Positions 11,901-23,004 of a stretch of 64,000 nt of DNA are shown one piece after another. Within the stretch, counting starts at the first letter, position 1. Every line of letters begins with the position of its first letter. The notes under the pieces were generated by a model. It saw only the letters and a list, made by a program, of their open reading frames with translations, did not search any database and was not told the origin of the DNA. This stretch comes from Pascua guehoae. Lineage: Eukaryota > Basidiomycota > Tremellomycetes > Trichosporonales > Trichosporonaceae. Location: assembly GCA_001600415.1 (NCBI GenBank), contig BCJX01000001.1:1894040-1958039 (forward strand), read 5' to 3'. Both the position numbers and the translations under genes were made by a program.

Positions 11901-12080
11901 GTTGTTAGTGATGGGAGTGGGTGTCAAGGAGGAAGGACTCACCCTCTGAGTTTGAGGTCCCGGGGATGCAGGTCGATGGGCTGCACACGTCGGCAGAGAC
12001 TGGGAGGTTAGACTCCATGGACGATTACGAACCTCACCATGAAGTGCCAAGGTAGCTGCGGCGAGGATTTTTGTAAACAT
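8979..12080 (-). CDS. type I membrane protein with EGF-like and furin-like cysteine-rich repeats
   Basis: Ten exons fit in frame (12080-12038, 11999-11943, 11898-11506, 11340-11203, 11156-11082, 11045-10902, 10852-10678, 10639-10458, 10420-10262, 10219-8979), about 868 residues. There is a signal peptide (MFTKILAAATLALH). Next comes a beta-rich extracellular module of about 150 residues with N-glycosylation sites. Then follow at least seven Cys-rich units of the CxxxC-x-C type, some EGF-like (CASGGICSPRND...CTCSPGWAG) and the later ones furin-like (CATCTLEAG, CKSCFGPSTRDC, CASCSTPAG). One transmembrane helix (about residues 603-627) is followed by a basic RHQRKR stop-transfer and a Pro-rich cytoplasmic tail of about 240 residues. 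Exon edges fall between the Cys-rich modules. The architecture is that of a surface receptor or adhesin; the ligand is unknown. No kinase domain is present. Confidence 0.8.
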
Positions 12081-12702
12081 GGTGGAATGGGTGAGATGTG
12101 AGAAGGAAGACTGGGAGGGTTATTTTATCCGTCAGATGTAAGGAAGGCTCAGTGGGCTATTGTATCCGCCCCCACCGGTCACACCGAGGTGTGATGGTTG
12201 TGCCAGGTGATATGCAACCAGGCAACCATGTGCGAGCACACCGCATCACCCCGCATTGTTGGCCAAAGGGGGCCCACCAGGCGCGGATGCAGTGCGGTAG
12301 TGGAAGTGGGAACAAAATGAGAAGAGTGGATTGGGTGCGAGGTTGAAGGCGGACAAAAGGGAGATGTGCGGAAACAAAGAAGATGATGAGAACAATGAGG
12401 AGACAATGGGGTTTTTATGCACATCCCGAGCGGACCGCCACTTGGCCACTGGGCTGTGCGCGCCACCACCCCATTGACCACAGGCACGGCCATGACACTC
12501 GTCCATACTTCTCGGTGCAGACGATGCCTTTGGAACCGCCTGACTCCCAACAGCAGTTGCATTCCGTCCACACAAAGAGCAGCTATGAAACATGCGAGCG
12601 TGTGAAATGGGTGGAATAATAGAAACACTGAAACGCGAGTACGATTCTCTTTTGTTTGTTCTCCTGCGCACCGCTGCCACATACACACATCTTACGACAT
12701 GC
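12081..12702. other. intergenic, upstream of the furin/EGF-like gene
   Basis: This 620-bp stretch must contain the promoter of the minus-strand membrane-protein gene and the 3' UTR of the SDR gene. No further feature is visible. Confidence 0.6.
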
Positions 12703-14509
12703 CTATTTGAGGTACGGAAGTGCCGTCCGGATCGCCGCCCGCACCGTCTCCATCTTTGGGCGATACGTGACCCCCAGCACCCGCGCCGCCTTGGAGCCGT
12801 CAAAGATGATGGACGTGTCTTCGAGCTGTTGAAGGAAAGCCGGGTCCGTGTTGGGCTTTGTAATGTCTTCAGGAAGGTTGGCGAACCCCACAGCTGCCTA
12901 GATAAAATCCATGAGCTCTGAAGGGACAACGTATGGGGCGGTAACGTACCAAGGCAAAGTCGTTGCCAAAAAGCGGGGCGCCCGAAACGGTGATCCTCTC
13001 TCCGGCCGCGGCGGGCGCCGAGAGGCTACGCACAAGAGCAGTGGCGACTTCGCGTACATCGGTGAGCGTGAAGAATTGCTGTGCGAGCATCTCCTCTGGA
13101 ACGCCGGGTTTGAGGAACGGCAGCATCATGCCTGGGTGATGCATTAGTGCTTGCCTATACCCTCAGGGGGGAACGCACCAATGGATCCCGTTAGACCGTT
13201 GTCGTCGGTATACTGTGTCACATCGCCAAGGACGAGTGAAGGGAGGATGGAGACACCGTCAAACTTGGGCTTGTTCTGGGCGATCCAGTTCCAGAACCCG
13301 CGTTCGGCCAAGGTCTTGCTTGCTGGAAGCGTCGGCATGTATTTCTTCGTTTCAATTGTGAGCGACAGCGACCTACCATTGTATTGGACTGCGGGAGATG
13401 TGTCCTTGCCATCCTTCTCGACCTGCTCGACGGCCGCATCGTTCCAGTCCTTCTCGGTGAACGTGTGGGGCCCTTTACGCGTCCCATTGTCCTGTGAAAC
13501 GACAGAGCTACAAGGTGAGCGCCAAGTACCAGGCAATAAGAACGTAGCGATCAAGAACCGCATCCATGGGCTGCGAGGGCAACGAGGGCAACGAGGACAA
13601 CGAGGGCTACGAGGGCTACGAGGGCAACGAGGGAAAGCACAGCGTGTCCATTACTGACAGCGCTGCCTCCACTGAGACTCACCTAACCAGAACAACCCGC
13701 TTGACAGTGTCGACCTCTTTTGCACTGTCCAGGAGACCACTGACTCCCTTGACAGCCGGCACGACAATTTTGGCAGGATCGTCGCCCGCGTTGGGAAACT
13801 GCATCGATGCAGCGACGTGCAGAACTGCGTCTGCGCCGACGAGGGCAGCGTCATATGCCCCCGGCTGAGATTGTCAGCTGTCTCACAGTGCCATCGGTGG
13901 TGTGGTACAAAATGCATTTTGATAAGAGTTCGAACCATCAGAACAGATGATCTCAGAACATCTCGTCTCGTTATTTCGAATGATAGCCACTCAACTCCAG
14001 ACGCGCCTCCAATCAACGCCAGTTTTTTTTCGCCATGCAGCCACAGCGATTTGCGGAGAGACAAAAGGGTAAAGCCACAAGGAATCCTCGCGTCTCGATA
14101 CATTGTAAGGGAGTCGAACCCTTGCCTCATACGTGGGAAGTATGAATGATACCGTTTCACCAACAATGTTTCGATGTTGATAAACCCCCTCGGAGCACCC
14201 CATCGCGACCGAGGTCCGCAGCCCACGTGCACGCAGAAGAAACGACATGGTTCAGAGACTCACTTTTACCATATCCTCAACGACGACATAGTCGAGCTTG
14301 CCCCTTGCTTCTGGGTGGAGGGACAAGAGGTACTCTCCCTTCTTGTCCGACCGCACGGCCGCGCGGACCTTGTATCCGGCATCGAGCAGCTCGCGCGTCG
14401 TGTGTCTGGCAACTTAAAGGGGATACCGAATGGTGTGGAGGACGTACGTGCCCACAAAGCCCGAGGCTCCTGTAAGGAGGACAGTGGCGGGGGGCGTGAC
14501 GCTGGGCAT
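12703..14509 (-). CDS. extended SDR / NAD(P)-dependent ketoreductase (dihydroflavonol-reductase or Gre2 type)
   Basis: Seven exons (14509-14448, 14405-14264, 13864-13683, 13507-13377, 13322-13179, 13131-12950, 12897-12703) give 345 residues, a typical length for this family. The N-terminus carries the extended Rossmann motif TGASGFVGTHT (Gly14, Gly17, Gly20). The active-site Tyr-xxx-Lys is YNASK at residues 171-175, and the upstream Ser lies in VLVSSVVSQ. The layout matches the fungal Gre2-like methylglyoxal or ketone reductases that act on small aldehydes and ketones with NADPH. The substrate cannot be read from the sequence. Intron 2 (13865-14263, 399 bases) is long and contains a complete tRNA-Gly gene on the same strand. 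The start codon context (GGC before ATGCCC) is acceptable and no upstream in-frame ATG is better. Confidence 0.88.
14099..14169 (-). tRNA. tRNA-Gly (anticodon CCC) nested in an intron
   Basis: Read on the minus strand, the acceptor stem ACATTGT pairs perfectly with ACAATGT. The D stem is GTGA/TCAT with GG in the loop, and the anticodon stem is CATAC/GTATG with loop TTCCCAC, so the anticodon is CCC. The T stem AAGGG/CCCTT has loop TTCGACT, and the discriminator is A. The A box and B box (GGTTCGACTCC) are intact. The gene lies wholly inside intron 2 of the SDR reductase gene and has the same orientation. The first pair is A-U where tRNA-Gly normally has G-C. A short TTTT lies downstream at 14066-14063. 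Confidence 0.92.
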
Positions 14510-15074
14510 GGTGAAGGGATGAAATATGGAGCGGGAAATGGTAAGCGAGTGGCGAGACGAGGAGGGAACGGGGGTGCGAAACAAGTGAGAAAATAGTGCT
14601 TGCACGACCTACATTTATCCCACCACGCCTTGCCCTCGTAATGACTGGTACGTCACAACAGTGAGTTTCATGAGTCATCGTGTTGCTTTCGAAGTGGCTT
14701 GGGTGTTGCTTTTGATGTTTGATGTATCAGCAGATCAACGCGTGAGTCAGCCTTGTGTGCCTTGCTCTGAAAGTGCTTCGTATATTACGGTAGGCTGGGG
14801 CACTGGTATTCTGGGTGGTTCGCATCGTCGTCTGGGCATAGTGTCAGCCACTAGCTGGCCACTCGTGGATATCAAACCAGGACACTGGCGTGAGATATTG
14901 GCGTAACGGATACACAACATGTAACCAGGTCCTCACGATTGTGTCAATGTCCAAAGCTGTGATTCATGCTGCCATGGGCCTCTCATCTTCTCGTTCATCT
15001 CCACCTTTATCTCATCATGATCATCATCTCGCACACCCGACGGGGCTCTAGCTGGAGAACACACACCCGGGGCT
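14510..15074. other. intergenic, upstream of the SDR gene
   Basis: This stretch lies between the SDR start and the GH92 stop, both on the minus strand. It has AT-richer patches but no gene I can support. Confidence 0.6.
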
Positions 15075-18000
15075 CTAGTTGGGCCACGCCTCTAGCGTCT
15101 CACTCATCTCAAACACAATGTCGGCGCCGCCGCCAATCAGAGCATGCTCGAGCAACACGCTGTTGTGCTCTACGCCATCGACGGTCATGCTGCGAATGTA
15201 CCTCTTGCCGCCTGTCGCACCCGCAGCAGTGACGATAAGCGGGCGCGAGGCGCCGGGGAGCGCAAGCTGAATGCGGTCGAAGAAAGGCACGCCGACAACG
15301 TAGACGGCCGACGCGGGGTCGACGGGATAGAATCCCAGGGCGGAGAAGAGGTACCATGCAGACATTTGGCCGCAGTCTTCGTTCTGCGTGGTTAGAGGAT
15401 ACTGGGGATGGGACGAGGGTGGTGGGCTATGTTGGGAGGGGGCTCAGAGTGGTAGAGGGGTTGCAAAAGAGTGGCACGTCCTTCCCACAGGAAACCCGGG
15501 GCTGGCGTGGTATCCGACTTCATGCCGTGGCGTTCCTCTCACACACCCATTCTGGCAAGCATACACTCACGCCTGAAAGGCCGATATCCGTGTGGTTGTA
15601 CTCCTCACGGCCGAGTTTGAGCACAGCTTCCTGTGCCTTGTGGGGAGCAGCGTACGCGTACAGGTATGGCTGAATGTCAGCTATTCGGTCCAGCACACAA
15701 CGGAGTAGGTGCAGGACAAGGTGGAGAGAGGGATGACTTGCGCCTGACTCGCCGTCGACTTGGTTACAGGCTAGACGGCATCAGTGCCACCTCGCAACTC
15801 ACAATGTGGTGACTCGGCTCGTTGGTGTGGAGGTTGTGTCCGCCAGCAAAGTGGCGGTCGAGAAAGTCGACGAAGACGTCTGCACCGCCCATGAGCTTGA
15901 TGAGACCTGGGACGTCGTGCTGCGGCGTCAATGAAAGTTCTGTGAGACTGTCTTGGTGGTCTCGTCCGTGTCGTTCTTGGTGGCATCCCCTGTTGACGTC
16001 CCCCTTTGAACCGATGCAGCACAGATGCTGGATCACCAAGGGCATCTGTCACATCCCAACTACTGCACACCCCCCCACGCCCGCCCCGCCATCCTGCTGT
16101 CACACCACCCCCCACAAAACTCACCATCACATTCAGCGTGTACGCCCAGTGGTCACCCTCGGTCCATCCCTCGTCCTCGCCCGCCCACGAGCCGTCGGCG
16201 TTGCGCGCCTCCATGAACCCCGAGACATTATTCCACAGGTGGTGGTAGTTTTTGGCACGTGCCTCGAGCTTGTCCGCGTCGGCGTTTGCACCAACCGTGC
16301 GTGCCACAATGGCCGCGGCGTGGTCGTCGTCTGTGGTCAGCCGGGTGATGACGAGGACGAATGGCGAGACGGCCCTCCCGCAAGTTGTGCTGGCCTGGGT
16401 ATGCCGTCTCATCCTCCTTTCTGTGCTTCCTCCAACGTCGTTTCTCTTCCTCAGCTTCGACGCCTTTCCTGCCATTATAACACCCCCACTTCCCCATTGC
16501 CAGGCCACGCTCACACAGACCATTCTTCAGCCGTCACTCACAAGCATAATCAAGCGTCCGGCTACCCGCTTCGGCGTGGAGGTCGGCAGCGACCCACCCA
16601 ATCTGGGCATACTCGGTGAGGCCTGCGCGCACCTCCTGAGGCGTATGCTCCTCACGGTCAAAGAAGCGGAGCTCGGTATCGCGGTCGGGCGGCGTAAACG
16701 CGTCCTTGTGCACTGCCTCCCAAGCGAGATCATAGTCGAACCCGGTCACGCCCGCGCGCATGGCCTGTGCGACGATCGAGTCGGCGTGGGTCCCGACCAT
16801 GATGTTTGTCTCGACGATATTCTTCCACATCGGTAGCCACCCGCCCTGGACGTAGTCTTGGAGCATGCTCGTGATCATCCCCGGCACGCGCTCGGGGGCC
16901 ATGAGGAGCTGCCACGCCGTTGTGGCGCGGAACGTGTCCCAGATCGAGTAGCCCGAGTAGCTCTGCCCGCTCTCTACAGTATCCGTGTAGCCCGAGTAGT
17001 AGTGCCAGTCGGGCTCGTCGGCCGTCCCCTTGTTCTCGGAAACTTCGTACGGATACACAAACGTCCGGCTCAGCCCCGTATACAACACTGTGCGGTTCGG
17101 TCCCGTCGCGCCCTTGACTGTCAGGCTGTCGAGTTTGTCCGCCCACGCTGCCCGTGTGCGTCGCGACGTCTCGACCAGCGACTGCGACTCGGGCACCTCG
17201 AGGGCGATATTGTGCCGTGCCTGCTCGACGCTCACAAAGCTCACGCCAACGCGGACTTCGACGCTCGGTGTGCCCGCCGCAAACGTCGCCCACGCAGAGA
17301 GCTCGGCACCTTCGCCGCTCACAGCCGACTCGATCACCCCTGCACGCGAGATGCCCGCCGAAAGAATCGGCTCTGAGAAGCGCGCGACAAAGTAGCCCTT
17401 GAAGCCGTGCGCCGGGAGCTCGTCGCCCACGAGAATGTGGCTGGGATGTTAGCCTGTGCTCGAACGGAAGGTAGACGGGGACTTGAGCATCGTGGTAGAA
17501 CAGGGTCAGAGAGTGGTGTGGATGTAGCTGAAGCGTAAGAGGGCGACAGCAATGAACCGTCTTCATGGGTCCGTACACTGCAGCATCGAGTGCCATATTT
17601 CGCACAATAGCCGCTCCAACGTTTGTACTCACTCCTGTCGTTCATCATTCCATCCATAGACCTCATTCCGCTCGAGGTCGACGTGCACGTTGCCGAGCGG
17701 GTAGGTGATGTTGTCTGGCTTGTTTGTGATCACACTCGCGCGGCTCGCGTCGATGACGACGTATGGAGAAGCGTCCTCTTCCGGGGAGAATGTGAAGCGG
17801 AGGTGGCCGACACGCGAAGCTAGGTGTCAGCGTCGAGAGGGTTACAGGGTGATCATTCGAAAGTAGTTGGAGAAAGCGAGACGAGCGCATGTGTTCGGGG
17901 GAGGCTGAACGACAGAGGGGACAGAGCCTCTCCTGCCGAAACAACGACAGGTCCTCCAGGACAACCCATTCGCACCGTCAATGACAGCCCGCAAGCCGCA

Positions 18001-19831
18001 AGCCAACATGGCAAGAGGTGCGGCCCGAATTATGTATAAACCACACTCACTCGCCGTAAGCTCTGCCCGAATCGTGCCCTCCTCAGCCCGGAGGGTGTTG
18101 ACATAATAGTTCCCACTCGCATACTCGTCCTCGCGGCGGAACGGCAGCCCCCTCGCGTGAAAGTCAGTCACGACGCGCCCGAGGCCGGCAGATAGTTGGG
18201 CCGGACCTGACTCGCCCATCCACACCGCGGGCTGGTGAGTGCCAATAAAGCCGTGAACGCGCGTGTCCGTCTGGTTGTATGGGCACATCGAGACGTCTAC
18301 GGTTAGCTTGGTTGGGGAGGGGGGAGGAAGGGGGAGGAGGGGGTGAGGTTAGGGGTCAGTGAGATGAGGCGGCAAGTGAAAGGTCGATGGGTTGGGATGG
18401 TCCAGACCGCGGTTGGGATATCAGACTCTGCCGCAAGCGGTGGCACAGCGACCTCTGATCGTCTTGCACGGCAGGCACACCATCAGAGACAACTGACAGC
18501 ATACCCAACAAGGAGCTTCACCTCGGCACTGATGGGGACAGGTAGGACGCAGCAGCCTGTCCAACATGGTCCCCATCAGACCTGACCCCTTGTTAGACGT
18601 GACCCGTCATCGCCGGTCAACCCCCACAACCAGACACGAGCAGCCACACCAACACCGTCCCCCAGCCACTCCACGCACAATTCTGCCTCGTCTGCGCCGT
18701 CCAGCGCGTCATTGCAAACGGCGGACCCACGGCGGGGATCATCCCTGCGCGTCAGCTAACACTGTACCTGTTCGCCGCACCAGCATGGGCAGCAGCCTCG
18801 GTGTCTAGTGTCCGCGCCGTGCTTGTGCCAGTGCTTGCAGGCAAGTATGGCGGGGTAGACGGGCAAACGTACCGCCGCTCAGGTCAGGTTCGGGGCTGCG
18901 GCGTCAGCTCTCGCGATCTGGGCAGTAGCGGTGTAGATCCGATCGAGCCGCGTCACTTCTGTGGCCGTGCTTCGCCACTCTGCTCGCCGTCGCGTGCCCA
19001 TGTTGCTCGTCCTGCTCGCCATGCTGCCCGGCCAAGCGTCGCAGATATGGCAAACGGCTCTTCATGCCTGCAAGCAAAAGTAGCTCGTGGCAGGGAGAAC
19101 CGTGACTGATGGCGTGCTACCTCTTTAGTGGTTGTGTCTGGAGATGTCTTCCTCCAGCAAACGCGTCGTCACCGGCCCGGCGTCATTCTCCCGCAACATA
19201 CTTGTGTCCCTTCGACATTCTCCGGGACGCGATCTGCCGCGTCGTCACCCGAGTTCGTAAGCCGCCTAGCCGCACCTGCCCCACCGTACCGCCGTGCCAT
19301 GCCATTCTCGCACACCACAACACTCGCCCATTCCACCACACGGCACCACACCACACCAACCACTTGGACGCAACCACAGCCCACCGACCACCGACCACAG
19401 GCGTGACCCAATACCCACCCTCCATTCCCAAGCATCACGTTGACCCAGTACATGCCCTCGCTGTGCGGCCTCGCAAACTCGGGGTCGACACGCGTCGCGC
19501 GCCCGTCGCCAAAGTCTGCGTGCCCGTCGACTGGGCGTAGGGGCAGCCACGCGGGCCAGGCGGGTGGGAGACCGAGTGCATCCCAGGCCGAGGCGAGGGA
19601 CGTCAGCGGCCCGAGCGGTGTGGGGTCGATGCGGTCGAGGTGGTCGCCCGGCGCCCACGGTGTCCATGGCGCGTCCCAGTGGAGGACGAGCCACAGACTC
19701 GCGGCGAGGGCGGGGACGACGAGTGCCAGATTCCACGGACGGGACGCTGCTGCTGCTGGGGCCGGTGCCCGTGCTGGTGCAGGTGCTGGTGCTGGTGCTG
19801 GGCGTTTACCCTTGCCGGCTGGCGAGCTCAT
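15075..19831 (-). CDS. GH92 alpha-mannosidase, membrane-anchored
   Basis: Ten exons join in frame (19831-19419, 18895-18873, 18744-18679, 18296-18051, 17819-17633, 17440-16542, 16330-16125, 15919-15803, 15669-15571, 15383-15075), giving 854 residues. An Ala/Pro-rich cytoplasmic N-terminus is followed by one hydrophobic segment (about residues 32-50) with no obvious cleavage site, so a type II anchor is likely. GH92 signatures follow in order: GTHQPAVWMGESG, GYSIWDTFR (about residue 470), HDVPGLI, NEPSHH, and NEDCGQMSAWYLFSALGFYP with Glu754 as the expected catalytic acid. GH92 enzymes are Ca-dependent inverting exo-alpha-mannosidases. A fungal membrane form would act on mannoproteins in the secretory path or wall. 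Exon 2 is only 23 bases long. The gene is divergent from a protease gene. Confidence 0.88.
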
Positions 19832-20481
19832 GTCGGTTCACCGTTTGTGGGGAAGTGGGGAGGTGGGGAAGTGGATGATGTGAGACGGTGAGGCCGAGAT
19901 TCACGGACTTGGGAGTGTGCTTGGCCCTCGCCAAGTGGGCCGGGTGGGGATGACGCGGGTGGCGGACGAGGCCGGTGTCGCCGGCGTCAGTCACCATTAG
20001 CTTATCAAGTGCACGATCAAGCGAGCCTTGCGCGCAGCAGGCTGGCATTCGCAGAGCAGGATAAGCACAATATATGGTCGAGCTTAAAGCTTATTCTAAA
20101 AGACGTATCTGTAGCGCGATGCAGGTGGGGAGGTGAGCTTGCACAACAGTGGGTCCTATTAAAAACAAACGGCACGGCATGCCAAGAACTGACGGCTTCG
20201 CTAACGCGCTAACGTTGCTCGGTAGACTCATGTTGCCGGCGGCGACGACTGCGTGCGCCTGAGGCATTCATGCATGCCTGCAAGGGTCAGGCACAATCCG
20301 GGCAATGGTTGACACCGTTCCGTCCGGACCTTGAGAATGCATGTACCTGTTTTGACAACTGTCGCACGACTGCAGGTACGACTAACCAGGTTACTCTACT
20401 AGGTCTACTCTAGGTCTTCAGTGTCTACAGTGTCTGCATATGTCATTCACATGTCGCACACACGTACACGGCTTTATCAAC
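19832..20481. other. divergent promoter between GH92 and the BSP-type protease
   Basis: This 650-bp stretch between two divergent starts has AT-richer elements (for example around 20060-20160). No gene or clear repeat is visible. Confidence 0.6.
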
Positions 20482-22433
20482 ATGCCCCGCGCCACCATGG
20501 GCCCCGTCGCGCCCTCGCCGCCACAGTCGCCACCACGCTCACGGTCGCGCTCACGGTCGCCTCCACGCTCGCGGTCGCCTCCACGCTCACGCTCGCCCTC
20601 GCGCTCAAGCTCGCCACCGATGCCATCGCCCCCGGGCCTCTCGGGCCTGACCTCCAAGTTCAAAGACATATCTGTGCGTCTGGACCCGCGGGGCGTCGTC
20701 GCGGGCGTCGGCATCGGGGTCGTCGGACGGCGGCGGCGGTCACGCGAGGTCGAGCCGCAGACGACATGGTATCTGGGTCGCGACTCGAGCCACATCTCTG
20801 CCGCCCCCGCACTGCAGCCGTGGTCATCCCCGTCGCCCGCGCCCGTACCGCCCGGCGCGGTCGTGTTGTCGTTTACACACCCGGACCCGGCGCGGGACGA
20901 GGTGACGCGCTTCTTCCTCACGTGCCTCCCGGATCCTGTTGGGTGTGCGTTCCACGCCCTCACGTTTGCGAGGAGCAGGCTCGCGGCGCCAAGTGTACCC
21001 GCTGGAGAGAAGGGGGGCTGGACACACGACGAGGTCCATCTCCGCCTCGAGGATACGGCGGGGCTCGCGTGGACGCAGCAGGGGACGGTCACCATCTCGC
21101 TCCAGTGGTGCAGGGCGTTGATGCACCAGGTCCGCGATGGGGAGCGGGATGTGGCGAGCTGCACGTATGAGTTTAAGGGTGTTAGTGAGTTTGGCGCGGA
21201 GCTCGAGGTGGGGTGGGGTGGTGGGTGTGTGGAGGGGAGAGTGGGGAGGGGAGAGGAGAGTGGGGAGGGAGAGTGGGGAGGGGAGAGGAGAGTGGGGAGG
21301 GAGAGTGGGGAGGACAGAAGGGAGGGGGGAGAGGGTAGAGAGGAGCAAAAGAGAAGGCGAGGAGAAGGAGGTGCCGGGTCGGGACTGTAAGCGTGGCGAC
21401 AAGGGCGATAGATTACTTGCCCGGCGATGTCCCCAGGCAGCGAGGTTGAGCAGGAAGCCGGGATGCGTGCAAGAGGTCTGAACGAGGCAGTCGACGTCGA
21501 CGATGGGCGAGTGCGGGTGAACCCCAAAAGGACACGACTAACACCAGTCTTACACGAGCTCGTCCACGTCGTGCAACATGACGTGAGTACCCGCGCCGCT
21601 GCCCTCCACCCCCTCCCCATCCCGACGCCCACAGCCAGCCCTCCTTCCCTCCTCACTCCCCGCCAGCGCCTCACTACCCCCCCCNNNNNNNNNNNNNNNN
21701 NNNNNNNNNNNNNNNNNNNNNNNNNNNNNNNNNNNNNNNNNNNNNNNNNNNNNNNNNNNNNNNNNNNNNNNNNNNNNNNNNNNNNNNNNNNNNNNNNNNN
21801 NNNNNNNNNNNNNNCCCGGCCACTCCCACTAACCCCCAGGGCTCCGGCACCGCCCCCCCCTGGCTCCTCGAGTCAATCGCCGACAACATCCGCCTCGCCG
21901 CCCACCTCGCCCCGCCCCACTGGTGCCCCCCCGGCGCCGGACTCCGTATCCGGGGATGGGAAGAAGCATACGATGCCGGCGCGCAGTTTCTCGCGTGGCT
22001 CGCGGGCGAGACGGGCGGGGGGCCGAGTAGTGTGTGTGTCGAGAGCGGGCCGAGTCGGCCGAAGGGGGTTGGTGTTGGTGTTGGCGGTGGGGTGGGGGTG
22101 AGCGACGGCGGGGAGAAGCGGCTATCCCCCCCGGATATTGACCCCGCCACGGGCAAAGGCAAGAAACCGCCTCGCGTGTCCACGTCGCCCAGTTCCCAGC
22201 CCCCGCTATCGCCCATACCTACAAAGTATCCAGCGCCCCACGTCCCCGCCCCGCAGGCGGCGCCGGCCTACTCTCGCGACGGGGGCAAGGCCCGCCGCGG
22301 GCCGTTTGCCCACTTTGTCCGCGAGCTCGATTATCGCCTCGCGCGGGAGGAGTGGAGCGATACATGGTGGTTGGAGATGACGGGCGCGACGTTGCCGCAG
22401 CTGTGGGAAGAGTATCTCGATTACTTTGCGTAG
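20482..22433 (+). CDS. HExxH metallopeptidase of the basic-secretory-protein family with SR-rich N-terminus
   Basis: Three exons (20482-21178, 21548-21582, 21840-22433) give about 441 residues. Residues about 12-45 are an SR/SP repeat (SPPRSRSRSRSPPRS). The later part matches the 'peptidase of plants and bacteria' (BSP) family: HELVHVVQHD with the zincin motif H235-E-L-V-H239, then GSGTAPPWLLESIAD, a HW doublet, and a WEEAYDAGAQFLAWL helix. It ends with LPQLWEEYLDYF. A disordered Pro/Ser insert of about 70 residues sits before the last helices. Unlike most family members it has no signal peptide, so the product is probably intracellular. The start could also be the ATG at 20497, which has a perfect GCCACCATGG context, or 20440. 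The second intron contains a 130-base run of N. Confidence 0.8.
21230..21330. repeat. purine-rich GGGGAGAG simple repeat in an intron
   Basis: The first intron of the BSP-type protease gene holds tandem units built from GTGGGGAGGG and GGAGAGGAGA. They are purine-rich on the plus strand. Confidence 0.75.
21685..21814. other. assembly gap (130 N)
   Basis: A run of N sits inside intron 2 of the protease gene. The flanks are poly-C on the left and a CACTAACCCCCAG acceptor on the right, so the coding frame is not affected. Confidence 0.95.
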
Positions 22434-23004
22434 ACCAGAGGGGGGGGGGGGGGTTGTTGTTGGAGAGGGCGGGGCATGGCCATGGCCGTGGTCATGGCAT
22501 GGTGCTTGGTCGGTGCCAATACACACGGCCGACCCGCGCACGTACGCCCATGGGCTCTGCGATAACCCACAATGGCCGCCTCTTTTGGTCGGTGCCAATA
22601 CACGCGGGCCGACCACGGGCTCAGTACACATCAGGTTCCAATCACATACACGCAACACGACACGGAGACTGCAACCACGCATACACGACTGCGACCACTC
22701 ATACACGATACCGTCTGTCATACTGTACTTGTCCTCCAGTGTTGATCTTCTGCTGTCCACATTCTGTACAACGTATTTCTTGCCAATCCCATCTCGCCAA
22801 TCATTCATGATGTTCATTATAGTCGATACAATTGTGTACTGCGCGTACGTGATGCCAGCATGGAGCAAGAAGTAAGAAGGAGTGTGGTGGGCGGCGGCGC
22901 TGCTCGGGAGAACAAAGGGGGGGGGGGGGGAGAATCGCAAGAGATCGGTAAGAGCTCAACCTACCAGCCGCTCGGGCTTCTCAACAACGGGGGTTCTACA
23001 ATGT
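22434..23004. other. intergenic between convergent genes, with a direct repeat
   Basis: A poly-G run (22440-22453) follows the protease stop. A direct repeat of about 30 bases built on TTGGTCGGTGCCAATACAC occurs at 22506 and 22585 (period 79). No gene is seen. Confidence 0.6.
22506..22615. repeat. direct repeat around TTGGTCGGTGCCAATACAC
   Basis: There are two copies starting at 22506 and 22585. Each is followed after 2-4 bases by GGCCGACC. Confidence 0.8.

Noticed and set aside
13924..13946. GGTTCGAACTC-like sequence in the same intron as tRNA-Gly.
   Set aside because: No T stem, D arm or acceptor pairing is present, so it is not a second tRNA.
18780..18816. A possible 37-base exon of the GH92 gene between CACTAG and GTACAG.
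   Set aside because: Its phase does not join to the following exon in the frame needed for the family motif. The 23-base exon at 18873-18895 fits on both sides.
8979..19831. The minus-strand block (membrane protein, SDR reductase, GH92) considered as a metabolic or surface-biogenesis cluster.
   Set aside because: The three genes have unrelated roles, long spacers and no shared regulatory element that I can see. No core secondary-metabolism enzyme is present in the window.
22138..22380. Alternative plus-strand frames within the protease exon 3.
   Set aside because: They lie in other frames of an exon whose family frame runs to a proper stop.
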